Origin: Solanum dulcamara
Taxonomy: Eukaryota; Streptophyta; Magnoliopsida; Solanales; Solanaceae
Assembly (NCBI RefSeq): GCF_947179165.1
Contig: NC_077240.1
Coordinates: forward strand, 3,851,501-3,915,500
Direction: 5' to 3'
Length of the DNA: 64,000 nt
Shown here: one piece after another, positions 57,784 to 64,000 of the stretch
Layout: every line of letters begins with the position of its first letter
Position numbering within the stretch: the stretch's first letter is position 1
Notes under the pieces: model-generated
What the model was told of the DNA's origin: nothing
What the model saw: only the letters and a program-made list of their open reading frames with translations
Databases searched by the model: none
Program-made: the position numbers and the translations under genes

Positions 57784-60700
57784 TTAAGAAACCAGACCAT
57801 CATTCAGTGACAATGAAGCCAACTGATCAGCAGGATTACTGGACTGCTGCTGAGGAACATTCCTAAGAACGTCCATCGCCTCTGCAACCTTGGCTTTCAG
57901 GGCGTCGGGAGACTCGAGCAAGTGCAATACCTCTGTCTGGTCCATCTCCAGAAGCATGCCAGTAACCTTGGCTGCTGTTTCTGGTTCAAGCTGTTCGACC
58001 AAGGGGTACAGATTTTCACCTAGCATCTGCAGACAAATCACAGCAATTATCCAAAGGAGGGGGATAGTAAAGCATGGTCAACACTCGCCAGTTTCAACAT
58101 CTATATTGTTCTGTTGGCATTTAGACATTTAGAACAAATTACATAGTGTCGGATGCACCTCTTCTTAATAGGTTTATTTAAAATAAAAGAAAGAAGAAAA
58201 AGACGCAAAGAGAGAGAGAGAAGGTGGCATCACGAAAAATTCATCCAGAATTCTGACATCATCTTCCAAAAGTAAAGTGCTATAAAAAAATGTCTTTGAT
58301 AGTATTTATGAAAATCCTCCTTCCGCCACATTTAGTAAAACTTGGGTCAGCTTTACATTACATAATTTGAGAGAGTGGTTGAATTGACTATCTGTGCTGC
58401 TTGGTAGACATAAATTTGGAATGATCTGGTATTATAAGTATGCATTTGGCAATTATTGTGTTAAACTTTGGCATTTCTAGTCCATACTCTTTAGGAAAAC
58501 TAAAAAGGAAATTATAGGGAGAACAGTTTAAGAAAAAAATGAAAGACCAGCATAACACCTCCTGCCCCATAGTTTATAGGAACCAAACCTATCCACAAGT
58601 AGAACAAAAACTGCATTGACATGCTAACTTGAATTTATCAAACTCTTGAAACTATTTCAGTTTAATAGGAAAAATAAGTTCGGATATCACAAAAGCTAGG
58701 GGTTAAAAGGTTAATTGGAGGAAGAGCTTTTGATGTTTCCAATCAAAAGAAGTTCCAAATAGTCCAATTCTAGCTCGCATTTTGGGTTATGAAGTAGGAT
58801 CAATACCAACCAAATATTTGGGATTATCCCTGGGAGCTAGGAACAACGCTGCAGACATTTGAGAAGGGGTACTTGAAAAATGTGAAAGGAAGTTGCCAAG
58901 AGGAAAGCTTAGTATTTATCTCTAGTGGGGAGGGTCATTTTAGTGAACATTGTCCTGGACTCCCTCCCCACATACACCATGTTCTTAGTTCCTACTCCAG
59001 TCAGAGCAAAAAAGGGAAAGAATTGATCAGCTGAAGGGGAACTTAATTTGGGAGGACTGCAGGGAGACCTAAAGACTTCATCTTGTTAACTGGAAGACTC
59101 TAATTTCCAGTAAGAGAGTTGGAGGTTTGGCATCAGGAATCTAACATTACATAACAAAAGACCCTTCCTGAACTGGCTTGGGAGATGCAACATCAAGAAG
59201 CAAGCTTTACAGAGACGGGTCATCAGTTACAGGTGTGAGCAATTGGAACACTGTAGTACCAAACCAGTCAGAACATCACTGTGGAGTAGGCAATTGGAAA
59301 TGGGTGAAAATGAACACTGTAGTACCAAACCAGTCAGAACATCACTGTGGAGTAGGCAATTGGAAATGGGTGAAAATCATTTTCACCCCCCCAACTTGGC
59401 GTCTAAAATCAAACTCCCCTCTCAACTTTGAACAATAATCAAACTCCCCCTTTATCCTAATTAAATTTTTAAAATGCCTATTATACCCTTTCATTATCAA
59501 TTTTTTTTACTTATTTAGAAATCATGATATTTTCATTTTTTATTTAATGTAACAAATTTTTCATAAAAGCATAAACATTATTTTTTGGACAAAAAAGTGA
59601 AAAGTACTAATTAAGTGTATATATAAGTTAATGATTTCTATAATGAAGTAAATTAGCATAATGAGAAAATTAATTTTATTAATAATAATCAAAACTCTAA
59701 TATTTATTTATACAAGTGAAAATAGCAGAGAATAATAACTATATAAATATATTTCAATGTAGGAAATACAAATAATTAATTTAATTAAGGACAAATTTTT
59801 AAAGATTATATTGTTTAAATTTTAAATTATTTTAGATTATAATTTATGTGATAAATTCTTAAAAATATTATTCTACTTATAATGTTAAAAAACTTAAAGA
59901 AAAAGTTATATCTATGTTAAAAAGTAAATTATATATAATATAAAGAGATATTAAAAAGATGTAATATAACAAGGGTAAAATGGACAATGCATGGAATAAA
60001 GGGGAGAGTTTGACTATTGTTCAAAGTTGAGGGGAGTTTGATTTTAAAAGCAAAGTTGGGAGGTGAAAATGATTTTCACCCATTAGAAATCCACAAGGAA
60101 TCTCTGGGAGAAATTTGTAACAAACACGGGTTTTAAGACAAGAAATGGGAGGAGAATTCCATTCTGGAACGATTACTAGCTTGGTCACGGAGGTCACGGA
60201 GCACTGAAAGTCCGTTTCCCTGATTTATTAGTTCACCTAATGCCACAAATAGAAGACCTTGGAGCTCTCAGGGTCGGAACTTATCCTTCAGAAGGCTTCT
60301 TAATGACTGGGAAGTTAAACAGAATTAAAGGCTTCTAATGACTGGAAAGTTAACAGAATTAAAGGCTTGCAGTGTTGTCAAAGGGAGCAACCACTCACAG
60401 TCAGAACAGCATACAACTATCATCTACAGGACAGTCCAGTACCTCCTAGCCTTGAAACAGATTTGGAAGATCAAAGCATCATTCAAAGTTCAGTTTTTCA
60501 TTAGTAATAAGAAAACCTTTCCTCACACAGGAAATTCTTCAGAAAAGAAGCTGCTCAGTCCTGGATGATTTTTATGTCAACAAGAAGCAGAAACCAGTGA
60601 CCATTTATTTCTACACTACATTATTACTAGACATCTCTTAGTAGTATTAGCTGAAACTACTTGGGGTGATGCCCTAAGGACACTTTTGGCCTGGTATGCC

Positions 60701-63700
60701 GATGGAACAGTATGAGGGGAAGAACATGTCACAAGGAATGGTGGAAGATTGTTCCGGCTTGCATATGATGGGCAGTATGGAAGGAGAGGAATGCAAGATG
60801 CTCTGGAGGCAAGAGAAGCCCAACCAAGAAAATCAAGAGTACATGCATTTCTCTTCTTTATTTTTGGTGTAAAGAACAATTTGTAGATGATGCAGAATCA
60901 TTGATAGACCTTTTTGCTTCCTTGTAAGAATTACGGGGGTTTGTGCTTGTAAATATTAGATATCAGCCCTGATTTGGGTGCTGATGAATATAACATGTTA
61001 CCATGTTCATAGAAATCAGCTTTAGCTCTTATAGGAGAATCATACCGTCCTTTGCTCTGTTGGAGAAGCATTAGCCAGAGCAGTAGCCAAAGCCCCTACT
61101 GGAATTGGTTGAGCAATTCCTGCATCACGCACAGGCATGCCACCCATATCGTATGGGACAGAGAACATGCCACCACCTACTCCTGGAAAGCCAACGTCAG
61201 GAAGGCCACGTCCTGGAGGATATCGATATCCACGGCCCCTCGGAAACATCTGACATAAAAAAATTGAACTCTGAGCACTTCTATAAACACACCATACAGA
61301 TGACAACAAATTTGCCACAAACCTGTTGCTGCATCATCGGAACTGGCTGCTGTCCTTGCTGCAATGGAACAGCACCTCCACGTCGGCCACCCGGACGTTG
61401 ACCTTGCTGCCCTTGCTGAACCATGGGCATAAAGAAATTCGGCATAGGCCCCCCACCAGGCCTCATTCCAGGTACAAGTTGCTGCTGATATCCAAAACCA
61501 GCCTGACAAGTAAAAGAAAAGTAGATGAACACAATTCAATTTTATCAGCAATACCTCACCTCCCAAATTAGCCCGGGTAAATAGTTCCAGTTGGTCATAT
61601 GAAACCTCAATGACTCAAAGCAAGGCAATATTTAGATGATTTGACTACAAGAAAAATGAACACAAGAACAATAATAATTTCTCTCATTCTATCATCTCTT
61701 CAAGATGTTCTCTCTTCATCTTTAACTTCTATTCTTTTTAGATCACCATCCCAAACTATTGAATTGTAATGATAGGACCAAGCATCAGCAACTCATCAAT
61801 ACTCTCCGCATAATAAGCCACCTACTCGCATTAAAAAATTTCAGTCATCTGAGCATCTGACTTGAAAGGGTTAATAATATCCATGACAAAAGACACCAAG
61901 CAATATCCAAACGATGTCAGAAAATATGTTAACAGAGTAGAGAGTCAAGCATGACACATAACGTATCAAACAAAAAAAATTGCATGCTTCAGAAAAATTT
62001 ATAGAGGAGCTTGAGAGCTCTCATTATAAAATGAGGAATTTTAAACTCTTATCCTCTAATCTCAACCACATCCATCACACAAGGTGCCAACTTCAAGTAC
62101 AGAAAAGACAATCTAGGACATAACATCTTAGTCTACTTGTTAGTTAGCAAAAAAATTGAGAACTGCAAATCAATATCAGAAATTACAAACAGAAAATGAG
62201 ACACTACGTTTCAAAAGGTACTAAGTTACGAGAGCATTAAAACTGAATATCCACAACGATTTATTACTTGTGGGGGGAGCATGGATGGTTGTGGCTGGCC
62301 GTAGAATATTTGTTGACCTAGACCAGGACCGCCAGGAGGGTACATAGGCATTCGTGGAGCAACCGAAGATGCCATTCCGATTGGACGCATCTGAGAAAAC
62401 TGAGCCTACATTTTCAAACAATGAAAAATATTATGTATTAGTATCACCATGCAAGGGATTTTGAGTGTTTGAAAAATATTATGTATTAGTATCACCATGC
62501 AAGGGATTTTGAGTAAATAAGAGATAAGTTGGTAAATGCCTTCTAAATCAATATATCTCGCAAGCATGAAGCAGAGCTTATATTCAAAAGAGGCAAGATA
62601 ACCTAATGTCGCCATGGTGATATATGGGGGTAGAATAGCTACACAATTAGAAGATTTAAATTCATAATCCAAGTTATCATCTTCTTTTTTTTTGGAAAAG
62701 GACACTTTACTCCCCAAAGGCTTTCCCTCTTTTTGGTTTCCTTCGCTCAGTTGTAAAAGACTCAAAAGAAATTCAATGAATTATTAAACAAACACTAATC
62801 TTTAAGATGGTAAAAGATTTGGTTACTAATCAGTCAGAAGTACCAAAGTCAACAAATAAGCAAAGGTTTTCTTGCAAAATCAGATAACAAATTCAAAAAG
62901 AGACAGCATTGAACAGAGACAAACAAAATGCACTTTTTTTCCAACTGTTTAAGCCCAAAGAAAGATGAATAGAAATACCTGTAACCTTGCTCTTCTCTCT
63001 TCCTTGCGTTGCGCAAGGGCAACATACAGAGGTTTGCTAACAATCATCTTTCCATTCATCTCCGCGAGCTGCAAAGAAAAGAAATCAAAAGTTAAAGCTC
63101 TACCTTGCCCGTGTTCAGTTGACTTTTACCAGCTGAATTAAAAGAGCTAAGCGAACACACCGCTCTTGAAGCCTCTTCGGGAGTTGAGAATGCAACAAAT
63201 CCTGATCCTTTGCTTACTCCACTAGGATCGCTCATAACCTGTTTGAATAACAGCAAATGTAAAAAAAATAAAAAAATCCACACTTCAAATCAAATTGGAG
63301 AATTGGAGGTTTATTTGAACTTTGAAAAATAGAGAAGGCAACTTACCTTGCATGAAGTGATTGTGCCAAATGGAGAGAACAATTCCTTCAGCTTGTCATC
63401 ACTAATGCTGTCATCTAAATTTTTTATATATAGATTCAAACCTTGTGACTTATCAACTGCCTCCTTGGCACTTTGCTCATATCGATTTTTCAATTCCATT
63501 TCCCTCTCTGATTTCTTCTGAGCTCTTCCTACAAACCATTCTTTGTTATCAAATTTGTGACCATTCAGAGCTTCAACGGCTCTAGCAGCATCTTCAGCAT
63601 TCTCAAAGTTGACAAATCCAAAGGACCTAGATTTTCCATCTTCATCCTTCATAATTGCAATGCTAGTAATGGCACCAAATTCACCAAAGGCTTTATTGAG

Positions 63701-64000
63701 ATCTTCTTCTGATGTTGCTTCAGATAAATTTTTCACGAAGACATTGGTAAATCTTGTCTTATCCACAGCCATATCTCTTTCTTGCTTACGAACGAAGGGT
63801 CCAACATATACTTGCTTATCATTCAGCAGCATACCATTCAGTTTCTCAATAGCTTTTTGGGCAGCATCCTCACCGTCATACTGCACAAACCCATACCCCT
63901 TGGACTGACCTGATGAATCCACAGCTACCTTACAAGATAGAATGTTTCCAAATGCAGAAAATGTATCATGTAGTGCTTTGTGGTCAATTGCCTTGTCCAA
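57784..64000 (-). CDS. Poly(A)-binding protein (cytoplasmic PABP class), 3' part; 5' end outside the window
   Basis: Minus-strand exons visible: 64000(partial)-63347, 63238-63161, 63068-62979, 62405-62268, 61502-61323, 61249-61046 and 58026-57784 (TAA). These give 528 codons, all in phase. They encode the rest of RRM2 (RNP1 KGYGFVQY), RRM3 (VFVKNL, RSFGFVNF) and RRM4 (LYIKNL, GSGFVAF). A Met/Pro/Gln/Gly-rich linker follows, then the MLLE domain (LYPLVEQLEPETAAKVTGMLLEM), which binds PAM2 motifs. The protein coats mRNA poly(A) tails and links them to translation and decay. RRM1 and the start codon lie to the right of the window. The 3.0-kb intron between the last two exons holds a LINE and a MITE. 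It resembles the PAB2/PAB4/PAB8 class; the exact member is not assigned. Confidence 0.95.
59247..59378. repeat. 66-bp tandem duplication at the left edge of a MITE
   Basis: AACACTGTAGTACCAAACC starts at 59247 and 59313. Each copy ends GGAAATGGGTGAAAAT. The last bases (TGGGTGAAAAT) are the first bases of the MITE terminal repeat. Confidence 0.88.
59367..60082. mobile_element. 716-bp MITE with about 90-bp terminal inverted repeats
   Basis: The left end TGGGTGAAAATCATTTTCACC and the right end GGTGAAAATGATTTTCACCCA are inverted copies. Pairing continues inward (CAACTT, AAAATCAAACTCCCCTC, CAACTTTGAACAATA(A/G)TCAAACTC, GGGGG-rich). Flanking 7-mers TTGGAAA (59360-59366) and TTAGAAA (60083-60089) match at six positions. 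The interior is AT-rich without ORFs. The terminal 21 bp is itself an inverted repeat. Confidence 0.85.
62422..62515. repeat. 48-bp tandem duplication in a PABP intron
   Basis: TGAAAAATATTATGTATTAG starts at 62422 and 62470, with near-identical continuation (ATCACCATGCAAGGGATTTTG). It begins about 17 bp from the splice acceptor of the 62268-62405 exon, so it lies over the likely branch-point region. Confidence 0.85.

Larger units (their letters stand above)
58690..60950 (+). mobile_element. L1-like LINE fragment (reverse transcriptase end) in a PABP intron
   Basis: Plus-strand frames, with stops and shifts, read as the end of a plant L1 ORF2: PTKYLGLPLGARN, GVLEKCERKLPRGK, RVGGLGIRNLTLHNK and LNWLGRC, then after the inserted MITE LWEKFVTNTGF, RIPFWNDY, and a zf-RVT-like end with HLFLHY. 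It closes near a degenerate WKERN.RC-type region around 60775-60810 and KIKSTCISLLYFWC-like sequence. It is antisense to the PABP gene. Both ends are undefined and it is 5'-truncated. Confidence 0.7.

Overview
This window is plant nuclear DNA, almost certainly from a Solanaceae species and probably Solanum. It is AT-rich, has intron-containing genes with GT-AG boundaries, and carries repeats typical of that family: RTE-LINE/TS-SINE type 3' tails ending in TTG repeats, an Au-like SINE, MITEs and Ty1-copia elements with initiator-tRNA-Met primer sites. No bacterial, organellar or CRISPR-like features were seen. All gene models were made by eye from splice sites and known protein families; no search was run.

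Layout. 1-7,225: mostly repeats, including three insertions of one LINE tail and a nested MITE/CACTA-like/LINE cluster. 7,573-8,835: intronless gene for a domesticated PIF/Harbinger transposase (ALP1/HARBI1-like). 9,133-9,740: TRIM-like mini-retroelement. 12,547-16,537: old, internally deleted copia element (minus strand). 19,845-25,215: very young copia element (minus strand) with near-identical LTRs but two premature stops. 26,471-28,219: caffeoyl-CoA O-methyltransferase, five exons, with paired AC elements upstream. 28,800-32,110: short tandem repeats and an unidentified transcript-like unit. 32,530-34,615: third, truncated copia element. 35,600-41,281: wax ester synthase/DGAT (WSD1-type), seven exons; its 3.5-kb intron 2 holds a LINE tail, a 1.1-kb long inverted repeat and a MITE. 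41,830-45,561: filament-like plant protein (FPP), five coding exons, minus strand. 46.1-50.1 kb: SINEs, a MITE and a diverged duplication. 50,280-56,750: DOA10-type RING-CH E3 ligase (SUD1/CER9), nine exons. 57,784-64,000: 3' part of a poly(A)-binding protein gene (minus strand), running off the right edge; one intron holds an L1-like LINE fragment split by a MITE.

The host genes do not form a pathway. CCoAOMT serves monolignol synthesis, WSD makes surface or storage lipid esters, and SUD1/CER9 is an ER ubiquitin ligase that affects sterol and cuticle metabolism. Their proximity is best taken as coincidence. I found no clearly novel system. The strongest oddities are the young copia copy that already has two stop codons, the graded series of LINE-tail insertions with perfect target duplications, the long inverted repeat inside a gene, the transposase-derived gene with lost catalytic residues, and an isolated snRNA-type promoter module.
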